Source: Cerasicoccus arenae (GTDB taxonomy: Bacteria; Verrucomicrobiota; Verrucomicrobiia; Opitutales; Cerasicoccaceae). From it: 64,000 bases of DNA. The notes beneath the pieces were generated by a model. The model ran no database searches. It was not told where the DNA came from and worked only from the letters and a program-made list of their open reading frames with translations. Below are positions 9,393 to 17,969 of this stretch, piece after piece; within the stretch, counting starts at the first letter, position 1, and each line of letters starts with the position of its first letter. A program made the translations under genes and the position numbers. The stretch is from assembly GCF_014651635.1 (NCBI RefSeq), contig NZ_BMXG01000001.1, positions 91,279 through 155,278 on the forward strand, read 5' to 3'.

Positions 9393-9806
9393 ATGAAAAG
9401 CATCTATGTAATCGAAGATAATGAAATATTATTGGATCTCTTAAAGAGTTTCTTGGAGACTGAATTCAGCGACATGACCCTATTAGGGTTTTCCATCAAT
9501 GGTGCTGATGCCATGCAGAAATGTCTTAAACTAAAGCCCGATCTAGTTATTGCAGACGTGGAGGTCCCCGAGGTGAATGGATTAGAAATTCTCCATCTGC
9601 TCAAAATGAAAATCCCTGAAACAAAGATCGTTATTTTCACCGGCAAAACAGATACCGAAATTATACGAATTGCTAATCATGGGCATGCAGATGGCTTTGT
9701 TAGCAAAGCATCTGGATTAGGCGAATTAGAAAATGCCATCCGGGCCTTGATAAAAGGCGGAAGCTACTTTAGCCCAGATGTTTTTGGCAAAATCTCTCGC
9801 GAGTAA
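9393..9806 (+). CDS. Stand-alone response-regulator receiver protein
   Basis: 137 residues, just one receiver domain and a short tail. The acidic pair is in VIEDNE (residues 7-10), the phospho-acceptor is Asp55 in VIADVEVPE, the conserved Thr is in IVIFTGKT, and the Lys is in GFVSKAS. The sequence resembles the receiver of NarL/LuxR-type regulators, including the late GGSYFSPDV segment that normally precedes a helix-turn-helix, but translation stops here and no HTH can be read in any frame downstream. It therefore acts, if active, through a partner protein, or is a truncated regulator. Noticeably more AT-rich than its neighbours. No histidine kinase is adjacent. Confidence 0.85.
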   Translation: MKSIYVIEDNEILLDLLKSFLETEFSDMTLLGFSINGADAMQKCLKLKPDLVIADVEVPEVNGLEILHLLKMKIPETKIVIFTGKTDTEIIRIANHGHADGFVSKASGLGELENAIRALIKGGSYFSPDVFGKISRE

Positions 9807-9914
9807 TTCAACCCGGTGGGATTACCAAAAGTTGGTAGAGAACGGCATCAAAGGCTATCCAGCGCATTCTTGCCGATAACTTTGCCACTCTCCTGCTGTG
9901 TCAAATGCCTTGGT

Positions 9915-10340
9915 TTACATCCGAATATTACTCGATTGTGTTTCTGAGTCGTCGTTGGGTTTGACGATGACCATGCCATCGCGAAAATCCCACTCATAAC
10001 CAGTCTTCTGGCAAATAATTTCCAAGGCCGAGCCTAACTTTACATTGCGCAAAGAAAGCTTCACCACAGGCTCTTGGCTCTTATCCTTGGGCGACATATA
10101 AATGAACCGCACACCCGTAACCACGGGGCCGGGATCGTTCTCCACGGACTCTTTTTCAAGATACGCAATAACTTCGGAAAGAGGTGTATTCTTGAACTTC
10201 ACTTCGGGTATTCGAATGAGGCTCAGTTTTTCGTTAGTGACCGTATTGGGGTTGATTTCGTCGTCAGCCAAAGCCGTAGGAGACAGCCCGCAAATAGTCC
10301 AGCCACATAGCATGGCGAACAGCATTAGCATTTTCTTCAT
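9915..10340 (-). CDS. Small secreted protein resembling an STN (secretin/TonB short N-terminal) domain
   Basis: 141 residues. A Sec signal peptide is evident (MKKMLMLFAMLCGW, cleavage probably after the Ala in ALA, about residue 25). The mature part has VKFKNTPLSEVIAYLEKES and LSLRNVKLGSALEIICQKTGYEWDFRDGMVIVKP, the beta-alpha-beta pattern of STN-like domains seen at the start of secretins, and in free-standing periplasmic proteins of Planctomycetes and Verrucomicrobia. It stands alone, between two genes on the opposite strand. Function unknown; assignment to STN is by pattern only. Confidence 0.6.
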   Translation of the reverse strand: MKKMLMLFAMLCGWTICGLSPTALADDEINPNTVTNEKLSLIRIPEVKFKNTPLSEVIAYLEKESVENDPGPVVTGVRFIYMSPKDKSQEPVVKLSLRNVKLGSALEIICQKTGYEWDFRDGMVIVKPNDDSETQSSNIRM

Positions 10341-10468
10341 GGTTGTAACAAACTAAGGGTTATCGTTAAACTGTCATATACCCTCATTGCTAAATTTTCT
10401 CCCTAAATTAGATTACTGAGCTTGCTAAATCGCTAAAAAATACAAAGAATAGACCTACCCTCCTAGCC

Positions 10469-11944
10469 ATGAAAGCACTACTCATCACCACTTTTTCACT
10501 CATATTCGGTCTGACTGCTCATTCAGCAATTGTTTCAGATTATTCAGGGGCTTCTTACAGCCCTTATTCCATCCGCTATACCGACAACTCACAAATCAAG
10601 GGCTTCGGCGATTATAACGTCGGCGACATAACCGGCGATTTGCAGTTTATGCAAACCAACGGTATTACCCGCATCAAGACCTACGATGCCGGTCTGACCC
10701 AAGTGCAGCCTTTCTCTCAAATCCAGGCCTATATCACCAATTTCAACGCAATTAATAGTAATCCAGCCGGTGCGAGTAGCAACATTCAGACGATGAACGA
10801 CCCATTCGCAATCGGGGGTGGCGCGATTACTGGAAACAAGTGGATTATGAGCCAGGCAGCAGTTGCCGGTTTAGACGTCTATCAAGGCACTAATGTCAGC
10901 AGCGGCATGCTTTCAGTGCCCACTGGCACACAGACCAATCAAACTGTCACCTTGCTAAACAGTGATGGCACGACCACCCGCAACGTCAATGTCACGCCAA
11001 ATAGCTACTCTTATACGGATTTCAGTGGTGCCACAAAGAACGTCACCTACACAATGGCCCATTGGGACATTGAGCTGGCTTTGATGAATATCGCCAACGG
11101 CAAAATCCAGATCCAGCAGCCAGCAAGCTCAGGCGGTAATTACACGGCCACTCCACTTGGTGGCTTGAACACTGCCAACGCAAAGGCCCTGATCATCGGC
11201 AACGAAGTACTCTCCACTGGTGGATTGACCGCCCCAGAAGTCGCTCAATACATGGCATTCGCCAAAGCTCGACGAACTGACTATGGACTGACCGAGGCCG
11301 ACCTCCCCATCACATCCAGCACCAATAGCCCTGGCAACTGGCAAGGTGACATGGCCACCGACGTGCTCCCTTACGTAGACGGTGTTCTTTTCTACAATAC
11401 CTATGGTTTTCCTTTTAGTGGAGGCGAGGCCTCCAGCGGCCCAGGCGTCACCCCAGAAAACGGCATTGAAAACGTAGTCATGACCCAAACTGACTTTGCG
11501 GCATGGCTCGCAACCAACGCCCCCACCGTAACCGCAATTCTAGGCGAGCACGGTTGGCCTTCGGACTCGCTCGATAATGGCGACAATAGCTTCAATATAA
11601 CCAATGAAAAAGAATATTTCCTGGGTGACGGCTCAACCTACGAAGGCGCTCTCAAGCAGTTGGCAGCGATGGGGTTAACGAACTTCCTCTTTGAAATGTT
11701 CGACGAGCCTTGGAAAAATTCCGGTAATATTGGAAGTTCCGAAAACCACTTTGGCATAGCGACCGCCACTCAGCAGGCAATGCGGGAGAACCCCGCCACA
11801 GATCCCTCACAATATCCTGAGGTACGGACGATGAAGTTCACCGGTTTATCCGACGAGCTTGGATCTGCGATTCCCGAGCCCCGCTACTACGCCATGATGC
11901 TGGGTGCCGTTGTTCTGGTTATCTGCTGGCGGCGACGGAAGTAA
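10469..11944 (+). CDS. Secreted GH17-like beta-1,3-glucanase/transglycosylase with PEP-CTERM tail
   Basis: 491 residues: Sec signal peptide (1-19), glycosidase domain, and a C-terminal PEP-CTERM tail (IPEPRYYAM, a hydrophobic stretch, then WRRRK; about 467-491). Two catalytic segments match clan-A GH17 enzymes: LIIGNEV with the acid/base Glu246, and LGEHGWPSD with the nucleophile Glu360. FYNTYGFPF, LFEMFDEPWK and ENHFGI are further GH17-like stretches. An insertion (about 110-200) interrupts the first half. The tail predicts export and sorting by an exosortase, so the enzyme probably works at the cell envelope on beta-1,3-glucans such as laminarin; substrate and activity are inference. The next gene is an MFS transporter. 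Confidence 0.78.
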   Translation: MKALLITTFSLIFGLTAHSAIVSDYSGASYSPYSIRYTDNSQIKGFGDYNVGDITGDLQFMQTNGITRIKTYDAGLTQVQPFSQIQAYITNFNAINSNPAGASSNIQTMNDPFAIGGGAITGNKWIMSQAAVAGLDVYQGTNVSSGMLSVPTGTQTNQTVTLLNSDGTTTRNVNVTPNSYSYTDFSGATKNVTYTMAHWDIELALMNIANGKIQIQQPASSGGNYTATPLGGLNTANAKALIIGNEVLSTGGLTAPEVAQYMAFAKARRTDYGLTEADLPITSSTNSPGNWQGDMATDVLPYVDGVLFYNTYGFPFSGGEASSGPGVTPENGIENVVMTQTDFAAWLATNAPTVTAILGEHGWPSDSLDNGDNSFNITNEKEYFLGDGSTYEGALKQLAAMGLTNFLFEMFDEPWKNSGNIGSSENHFGIATATQQAMRENPATDPSQYPEVRTMKFTGLSDELGSAIPEPRYYAMMLGAVVLVICWRRRK

Positions 11945-11964
11945 ATTTGCCAAGGGCTCTCAAG

Positions 11965-11976
11965 CCCCCCCCCCCC
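11965..11976 (+). repeat. Intergenic 12-C homopolymer
   Basis: Twelve consecutive C between the glucanase and the MFS gene, about 70 bp before the latter. A length change here could affect spacing in a leader or promoter; no promoter was recognised around it. Confidence 0.9.
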
Positions 11977-12046
11977 AGAAAAATTTTCCATCATTGGGAC
12001 GCCATCTGACTTGACGCCGTCGCCCTAATTGCCTTCGGGTGACAAC

Positions 12047-13417
12047 GTGGAAAATAAGGAGCAACGCAATTTGCGGCTGGGCATACTGGAAGGGCTCCTG
12101 GCCACGCCATGGATGCTGCTCTCGCTGCCTGCTGGTTTCATCATTTCAGGCCTGCTGACGCTTTACTATGACGTTTCGCCTGTAGTCTATGGCATTATCG
12201 CTTCCTTGCCCGCATGGAGCAATGCCCTACAGATCGTGCTAACGCCCGTCGTGGCCAAATTCCTCAATGCGCGCGACCTCGCACTGGTCTTGTCGTGGAT
12301 GAACCTTGGCCTTTGGTGCATGTTGGCTGCGGTGCTGGGCTACCTCCCCCCCGAAGACTCCAAATCCGCTGGCCAAGTTTTTCTAATTTTCTTCTCCCTG
12401 GCCGCGCTCAGCCAGTCACTCGCTGGCGTAGGATGGACAGCCTGGGTACAGCAATGGACCCCCACGAAGGTACGCGGGGCGTATTTTGGGAATCGTAATC
12501 GCCAGATCAGCATCGCAACGGTAGGCTTCCTGCTGATCGCCATGGGCACACTAAACTGGTTTGGCGAGTCCATTTGGGCTTACCAAACGCTGATCATTGT
12601 GGCGCTACTTTGCCGCTTCTTTTCGCTCTTGTGGCAGCATTTAATCGTAACCCCACCAGAAGCCAACGGCACGCTGGTGACCGAGGGATGGCTGCGAGAG
12701 CTGGCTGGCCTGCGTAAGCACAAGAACTTCCTCTTGCTGATCGCTTTTGGATCTTGGTGCGGTTTCTGGATGAGCCTAACCGGGCCCTTTATTCCACGGT
12801 TCGTATATGAGCACCTCTCAGTTCTCCCTTGGCAGTTTGCACTGGTAAACATCCTCGCCACACTTTCTGGCGCACTGACCCTGCCACTGTGGGGCAAAGT
12901 CATAGATCGGCATGGCTGCATCCCCGTAATGATGATTTCCCTGTCCCTCTGGCAGGCCCAAAATTACCTGTGGTGTATTCTAACGCCCAGCCTGTCTTGG
13001 CTACTCTATCCCATGTGGTTTTGGGGCGGCATGGTTGGTAACGCTTACCTCCTTGGACTTTTTAACTTAATTTTTAAAATCATCCCGAAACAGGGTCGCA
13101 CTGCCGCTATCAGTGCCAATATTGCCGTGACATCCGTCGCCGCTGCCATTGCCCCGGTTCTCGCCGGCCAGATTATAGAAATGAGCGAGTCATTGGGCTG
13201 GCCAATTCTGACTGTTTACCGAATCGGTTTCGCTCTGGGACCTACTTCCTTACTGCTTTCATTGCTCATCTTACGCAAAATCAAGGAGCCTGAAATCGAT
13301 GGAGAAGGCTCAGTAATGGGAGCCATGCGAAGCGTTCGACAGATTCTCCAAATCCAAGGTCTGAACTTCCTCGCCAACGCCAGTTTCGTTAGCCCAATAA
13401 TAAAGCGGAAGAAATAA
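12047..13417 (+). CDS. MFS transporter
   Basis: About 456 residues with roughly twelve hydrophobic segments and no signal peptide, an inner-membrane major-facilitator protein. The segment WVQQWTPTKVRGAYFGNRNR after helix 4 is a variant of the motif found in an uncharacterised MFS group common in Verrucomicrobia and related phyla, many of which sit beside glycoside hydrolases. I chose the GTG at 12047 over a TTG at 12029, which would add six residues; neither has a strong ribosome site (GGGTGA lies before the GTG). Located 102 bp after the GH17-like gene, so uptake of the released sugars is a reasonable guess, nothing more. Confidence 0.85.
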   Translation: MENKEQRNLRLGILEGLLATPWMLLSLPAGFIISGLLTLYYDVSPVVYGIIASLPAWSNALQIVLTPVVAKFLNARDLALVLSWMNLGLWCMLAAVLGYLPPEDSKSAGQVFLIFFSLAALSQSLAGVGWTAWVQQWTPTKVRGAYFGNRNRQISIATVGFLLIAMGTLNWFGESIWAYQTLIIVALLCRFFSLLWQHLIVTPPEANGTLVTEGWLRELAGLRKHKNFLLLIAFGSWCGFWMSLTGPFIPRFVYEHLSVLPWQFALVNILATLSGALTLPLWGKVIDRHGCIPVMMISLSLWQAQNYLWCILTPSLSWLLYPMWFWGGMVGNAYLLGLFNLIFKIIPKQGRTAAISANIAVTSVAAAIAPVLAGQIIEMSESLGWPILTVYRIGFALGPTSLLLSLLILRKIKEPEIDGEGSVMGAMRSVRQILQIQGLNFLANASFVSPIIKRKK

Positions 13418-13507
13418 TCCATGTGAGCCCATTAAAAAGGGATTCATCATAACGCTTGCCGTCATGGGGGTGATTTTTCTAATGTGCAGAATACGAAACT
13501 CACTGCG

Positions 13508-14581
13508 ATGGCTCAGGTACTAATAGTTGACGATATAGAAGGTGTTCATGAGATGCTCGATTTGGTGTTCGAAGATACTGGCATCGAATTACATCATGCT
13601 CTCTCTGGGGAAGACGCGGTTAACGTCTTCTCTGCCAACACTATCGACCTTGTGCTTACGGACATTGAGATGCCTGGCATGTCTGGATTGGAACTTTTCT
13701 CAGCGCTCAAGAATGTGGACGAGCGAGTGGTGGTCGTCATGATGACCGCTGCAGAGTCCCGCGATTTTGTGCTCAAAGCCCTACGTCTAGGCGCTTACGA
13801 TTACATTGAAAAGCCTTACGACGAAGACGAACTAATCGACGTAGTCCAACGGGGGATTGTAGAGCGACAACAGCGACTACATGCCGCAACTGTGGATGGC
13901 AATAATCCCGAGCTCATAGACGAGATGGAGCGCTTGCGCGAGGAGTTGAACTCTTTTGAAGAAGCGAAAACCGAGAATGAACGCCTCGCTGCCGAGCTCG
14001 AGATGGTCCGCAACGAGTTAACCGACCGCAAAACACATGACAAAGCCCTCAAGCAAAAGCTCACAGAGCTTGAGCTTAAAGAAGGTGCCATGAAGACCAT
14101 GGAAAACGTCATGAAGGAACGCATGAATGCGTTTAAATCTGCGGAAAGAGAGCAATCCGGCGGGGGTATTTCAGTCGAAGCTCAGGCCGAGCTACAGCGT
14201 CTGAAAGAAGAACTCGAAATGAAGGAAACAGAGCTTCAGAGCATGGAAACCAGCATTCAGGAGCGTGAACTGTTCCTTCAGGAAAGCGAAGAAAGCCTCT
14301 TTGAAAAAGGCCAGCGTCTACAGGAAATCGAAACCGAGCTGGAGCAGCTACGAGAAGACCTTGGTAAACAGGGCGCACGTAGTGGTGCCAGCGGTGGTGA
14401 AGGTCTATCGGCGGAAGAACTTAGCGAACTCGAAAATATGCGTTCCCAAATTAAGGAAAAAGAGGAAGAACTCGTGGCTCGTGAACGCTCTCTGGCAAAA
14501 ACTGAAAGGCTGATCAAGGCGCGCGAACAATTTTTGGCCCAGAGCGAAACCATTTTATTTGGCGATAAGGAAGACGAATAA
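13508..14581 (+). CDS. Receiver-domain protein with long coiled coil
   Basis: 357 residues. A CheY-like receiver occupies 1-120: acidic pair Asp8-Asp9 (VLIVDDIE), phospho-acceptor Asp52 (VLTDIEMPG), Thr in VMMTAAES and Lys102 (YIEKPYDEDEL). From about residue 130 to the end the protein is almost pure charged heptads rich in Glu, Lys and Leu, a coiled coil with a Gly/Ser break near residue 300. There is no DNA-binding or enzymatic output domain, so it probably works by oligomerising or binding a partner. The ATG at 13508 gives the typical start MAQVLIVDD; a GTG at 13484 would add eight residues. No sensor kinase is next to it. Confidence 0.85.
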   Translation: MAQVLIVDDIEGVHEMLDLVFEDTGIELHHALSGEDAVNVFSANTIDLVLTDIEMPGMSGLELFSALKNVDERVVVVMMTAAESRDFVLKALRLGAYDYIEKPYDEDELIDVVQRGIVERQQRLHAATVDGNNPELIDEMERLREELNSFEEAKTENERLAAELEMVRNELTDRKTHDKALKQKLTELELKEGAMKTMENVMKERMNAFKSAEREQSGGGISVEAQAELQRLKEELEMKETELQSMETSIQERELFLQESEESLFEKGQRLQEIETELEQLREDLGKQGARSGASGGEGLSAEELSELENMRSQIKEKEEELVARERSLAKTERLIKAREQFLAQSETILFGDKEDE

Positions 14582-14642
14582 TCCATCGCCTCTAACTACT
14601 GTTCTCTTTCCGCTGCCCCGATAAATCCGGAGCTCACTAACT

Positions 14643-15800
14643 ATGCACATTCTGTTGGCATTTGATAAGTTTAAAGACTCAATGAACGCCTTTGAGGCCT
14701 GCGCTATCGCGCAAGAGGCACTACTCAAAGCGCATCCCAATTGGGAAGTCACCGTGGCACCACTAGCCGATGGAGGCGAAGGCTTCTGCCGCATCCTCAC
14801 TCGCGCTTTATATGGGGAACTGATCACCAAGCCCATCATTGGCCCCCAACTTGAGCCATTGAAGGCCGAAATGGGATACGTGGACTCCGCCAAGGTGCCA
14901 CCCAGCGTCAAAAAAATGCTTGGCCTGCCCTCTTTCGGCAAAATTGCCATTATCGAGATGGCACAAGCCAGCGGACTCGAGTCCATCCCCATCAAAGCGC
15001 GTGATCCCTGGATCGCTACCTCCTACGGTACGGGCCAGCTCATCGCCGAAGCAGCCGACACTGGCGCAAGCGCCATCATTCTTGGCGTTGGCGGCAGTGC
15101 CACCATTGACCTCGGTCTTGGCGCACTTGAGGCTATCGGCTTGGAATGCCTTGATGAGAAACACGACACGATGGATCACCTCGTGCCACGAGATTGGCCG
15201 CGAATTTCCCGTCTGCGCGGCGAAATCTGGCCACACATCCCCCCAATTTTCATCGCCTGCGACGTCCAAAACCCTTTGCTCGGCCCCAATGGTGCCGTAA
15301 ATATCTATGGCCCCCAAAAAGGACTTACTCCGAGTGAGATTCCTACTTTCGAGAAGGGATTGGGCGATATGGCGAAGAAATTCTGCAGCTTTTTTGGTAA
15401 GGACCGTACTGAAATGATGCGACCTGGATCTGGTGCCGCCGGTGGTATTACATTCGGCCTCTCGGTCGCTTGCGACGCCCAGCTCGTCCCCGGATACGAC
15501 TTGGTGGAAGCTTGGCTTGATCTGAAGAAGAAGATCGCCGCCGCTGATTTAGTCGTAACAGGTGAGGGTCGTTTCGATTCCAGTTCATTGCAGGGCAAAG
15601 GCCCCGGCTCCATCCTCAAAGAAGCCGCGCGCCAAGGAAAGCCAGCGAAAGTCATGGCGGGCATCATAGAGAGCGGTCTCAAACTGCCTCCCAAGGCGAC
15701 TGGCGACGTGATTGCACCGTCAAATTATACCCGCGAACGCTCCATTGCTGATGGCAAGAAGCTCTTGGCCAAAAAAATCTTCGAAGTTTTTTCTCAATAA
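14643..15800 (+). CDS. glxK: Glycerate kinase (GarK/GlxK family)
   Basis: 385-residue cytoplasmic kinase of the type I glycerate family, which phosphorylates D-glycerate, usually to 2-phosphoglycerate, linking glyoxylate or sugar-acid breakdown to glycolysis. The typical start ILLAFDKFKDSMNAFEA, the VAPLADGGEGF segment, GVGGSATIDLGLGAL, and the C-terminal DLVVTGEGRFDSSSLQGKGP are all present. It is monocistronic or leads into the peroxiredoxin gene 37 bp downstream. The uronate genes at the far end of the window do not depend on it directly. Confidence 0.93.
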   Translation: MHILLAFDKFKDSMNAFEACAIAQEALLKAHPNWEVTVAPLADGGEGFCRILTRALYGELITKPIIGPQLEPLKAEMGYVDSAKVPPSVKKMLGLPSFGKIAIIEMAQASGLESIPIKARDPWIATSYGTGQLIAEAADTGASAIILGVGGSATIDLGLGALEAIGLECLDEKHDTMDHLVPRDWPRISRLRGEIWPHIPPIFIACDVQNPLLGPNGAVNIYGPQKGLTPSEIPTFEKGLGDMAKKFCSFFGKDRTEMMRPGSGAAGGITFGLSVACDAQLVPGYDLVEAWLDLKKKIAAADLVVTGEGRFDSSSLQGKGPGSILKEAARQGKPAKVMAGIIESGLKLPPKATGDVIAPSNYTRERSIADGKKLLAKKIFEVFSQ

Positions 15801-15837
15801 TCAGAAAGGATTTACTCAATTAATCGACTACACGACC

Positions 15838-16635
15838 ATGATGAAAATTTGCTCTCCATGCCTAGCCATTAAACTTTCGGCCCTTGTCCTTCTCGGCTCG
15901 CTCTATCTAGGTAGCGAAGCTTTGGGGCAATCATGTTGCGCAAGCGAAACCAAGACCACGCAAATCCCAAGCCTACAAAAGGATCTTGATGACCGCGCGG
16001 ACAAATTTGCCGCCACTGCGCCAGAGGGCATGAAGCAGACGTTCGCAAATGGCCTGGACCACGTCGCAAAATCCGGAGTGCTCGACACGGCAAAAAAAGC
16101 TGGAGACACTGCGCCGGACTTCACCTTGCCCAATGCCAACGGAGAGGAAGTCAACCTATCGGCATTACTCAAAAATGGACCGGTGGTCCTTGTCTGGTAT
16201 CGTGGTGGCTGGTGCCCCTATTGCAACATGCAGTTGCACGCCATGCAGGAAATATTGCCCATGCTACAGAAAGCTGGCGCACAATTGGTCGCCATTAGCC
16301 CAGAGTCACCCGATAAAACCCTCTCCACCAAAGAGAAAGACGAGCTGGAATTTTTCGTACTGAGCGATATGGGCAACGTAGTCGCAAAAAAATATGGTAT
16401 CGTCTATAAGCTTGATGATGCCACACACGAAATTTACGAGAATCGCCTCAAACTTTCGGAATTCAACAAAAACAAATCCGGCGAGCTTCCGTTAGCAGTG
16501 ACCTACATTGTTGACCAAGATGGCGTAATTGCCTGGGACTTCATCAATTCAGACTATAAGAAACGTGCTGAACCTGCTGAAATACTTAAAGCGGTCCAAG
16601 CGCTGAGCACGGAACAATCCGTTCCCGCGAGTTAA
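15838..16635 (+). CDS. Exported peroxiredoxin-like (AhpC/TSA) protein
   Basis: 265 residues. Hydrophobic Sec signal (about 1-32, ending EALGQ), so periplasmic or outer-face. The thioredoxin-fold domain has KAGDTAPDFTLPNANGEEV and then VLVWYRGGWCPYCNMQL, which carries a CPYC pair at the position of the peroxidatic cysteine, as in the thioredoxin-like AhpC/TSA group. AISPESPDKT and AVTYIVDQDGVIAWDF complete the fold. The frame extends upstream to 15712 inside the glycerate kinase gene, but the signal peptide fixes the start at 15838 or the adjacent ATG at 15841. It could reduce peroxides or serve as a thiol oxidoreductase; which is not decidable. Confidence 0.85.
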   Translation: MMKICSPCLAIKLSALVLLGSLYLGSEALGQSCCASETKTTQIPSLQKDLDDRADKFAATAPEGMKQTFANGLDHVAKSGVLDTAKKAGDTAPDFTLPNANGEEVNLSALLKNGPVVLVWYRGGWCPYCNMQLHAMQEILPMLQKAGAQLVAISPESPDKTLSTKEKDELEFFVLSDMGNVVAKKYGIVYKLDDATHEIYENRLKLSEFNKNKSGELPLAVTYIVDQDGVIAWDFINSDYKKRAEPAEILKAVQALSTEQSVPAS

Positions 16636-16710
16636 GAGGTAAACGAAGAGGCGGGGTTGATGCAACGACTCGCCTAAAATAATTTCGACACGGAGCGCCC
16701 ACTCAACAGG

Positions 16711-17667
16711 GTGAATGGCTTGCTCGGGTTTACGGACTTATTTTTCGCGATTGTGCCAGTGTTTCTGCTAATGAGCAGCGGCGGGCTAGCACGTGCCTTA
16801 AAATGGATCAATGACGCCGGTGAGCAGGCATTACTGAAGCTAGTCGTTAACCTGCTTTACCCTGCATTCATTTTTTCTGCCGTCGCAAATAATGAGTCCC
16901 TACGAATGAAGGGACTCATTATCAGTGCGGTGCTGACTGGATTTCTCTTTGTGATGATTGGCTACGCGCTCTGCTATTTTGCCGCACCACTCTTCGGCAT
17001 GAAGGAGAACGCCGAGCGGCGCACGTTCAGTTTCACTGGAGGTATATACAACTATGGCTATTTTGCTATCCCCGTGTGCACACCGCTTTTTGGATTAGAA
17101 ACCGTAGGCGTTTTACTCGTTATCAGTGTGGGGGTTGAGCTAGCGATGTGGAGCTTTGGTATACTAATCGTCAGCGGAGAATTCAATCGGCGAAGTTTGA
17201 AGCGAATGATTACACCGCCATTAGTGGCGATTTTAATCGCGATACCAGTCAACTTACTGGGTGTCACGGAGATCATTCCTGGTTTCGTCGAGAGCACCCT
17301 CGATTTACTGGGGAGAAGCGCGATCCCCATCGGATTGATCATGATCGGTGCCACGATGTGGCAGCTCATGACGAAGGAACCGCTATTTACTCGACCTTCC
17401 ATTGCCTTGGGTGCTTGCTTGATGCGACTAGGCGTACTTCCGCTTGTTCTCATCACTGCCTACGCTTTTATCCCCTCCCCCCTCCCCCTGCGTGAAGCGG
17501 CATTAGTCCACGCAGCAATGCCTTGCGGTGTCCTGCCCGTTGTCCTAACCCGTGTCTATGGAGGCCGGACGAACATTGCTCTCCGAACGGTTGTCTCCAC
17601 TTGTCTGGTCAGCCTGATAACAATACCGCTTTGGATCAAATTCGGAATCAGTTGGTATGGTTGGTGA
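16711..17667 (+). CDS. AEC (auxin efflux carrier-like) family permease
   Basis: 318 residues, about ten hydrophobic segments, starting at GTG 16711. The organisation (ARALKWINDAGEQALLKLVVNLLYPAF at the start, TGGIYNYGYFAIP mid-way, and VHAAMPCGVLPVVLTRVYGG near the end) is that of the bacterial AEC/BASS-like permeases that export or exchange organic acids such as malate. The substrate is unknown. It lies 75 bp after the peroxiredoxin gene and faces the Gfo/Idh gene across about 300 bp with no gene. Confidence 0.85.
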   Translation: MNGLLGFTDLFFAIVPVFLLMSSGGLARALKWINDAGEQALLKLVVNLLYPAFIFSAVANNESLRMKGLIISAVLTGFLFVMIGYALCYFAAPLFGMKENAERRTFSFTGGIYNYGYFAIPVCTPLFGLETVGVLLVISVGVELAMWSFGILIVSGEFNRRSLKRMITPPLVAILIAIPVNLLGVTEIIPGFVESTLDLLGRSAIPIGLIMIGATMWQLMTKEPLFTRPSIALGACLMRLGVLPLVLITAYAFIPSPLPLREAALVHAAMPCGVLPVVLTRVYGGRTNIALRTVVSTCLVSLITIPLWIKFGISWYGW

Positions 17668-17969
17668 CATACCCCCCTCCCATGTTCATGTTATTATTTT
17701 CCACAAAGCCTAGCTGGATTTACATGGAAGAAACGCCAGGTAAATCGGCACGCTAAGGAACAAGATAAACATGACGTCGTACTGTAGCTCGTAACTGTGA
17801 TTGCAACAGCTATATCGCCAACGAGATTGCGGTCCAATTGACGTCATTAATCTGGAAGCCGAAGTTTACTTTGTCCAGTTACATGCATTGAATCACCGAC
17901 GCCGTGACAGTGCTCACCGGCCCGGACTCCGGCAAGCACATTGCGAGCCAGCATGACTAGCGCTAGCTA
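17668..17969. other. Gene-free interval
   Basis: 302 bp between convergent genes. All frames are broken by stops and no hairpin with a T-run, tRNA or repeat was recognised. A short stretch near 17890-17960 reads without stops for about 30 codons but resembles nothing I know. Confidence 0.6.

Noticed and set aside
13484-13508. Earlier GTG start for the receiver/coiled-coil protein
   Set aside because: Adds eight residues before a typical receiver start (MAQVLIVDD); the ATG is preferred.
17890-17960. Possible coding relic in the gap after the AEC gene
   Set aside because: About 30 codons without a recognisable match; too short to support.
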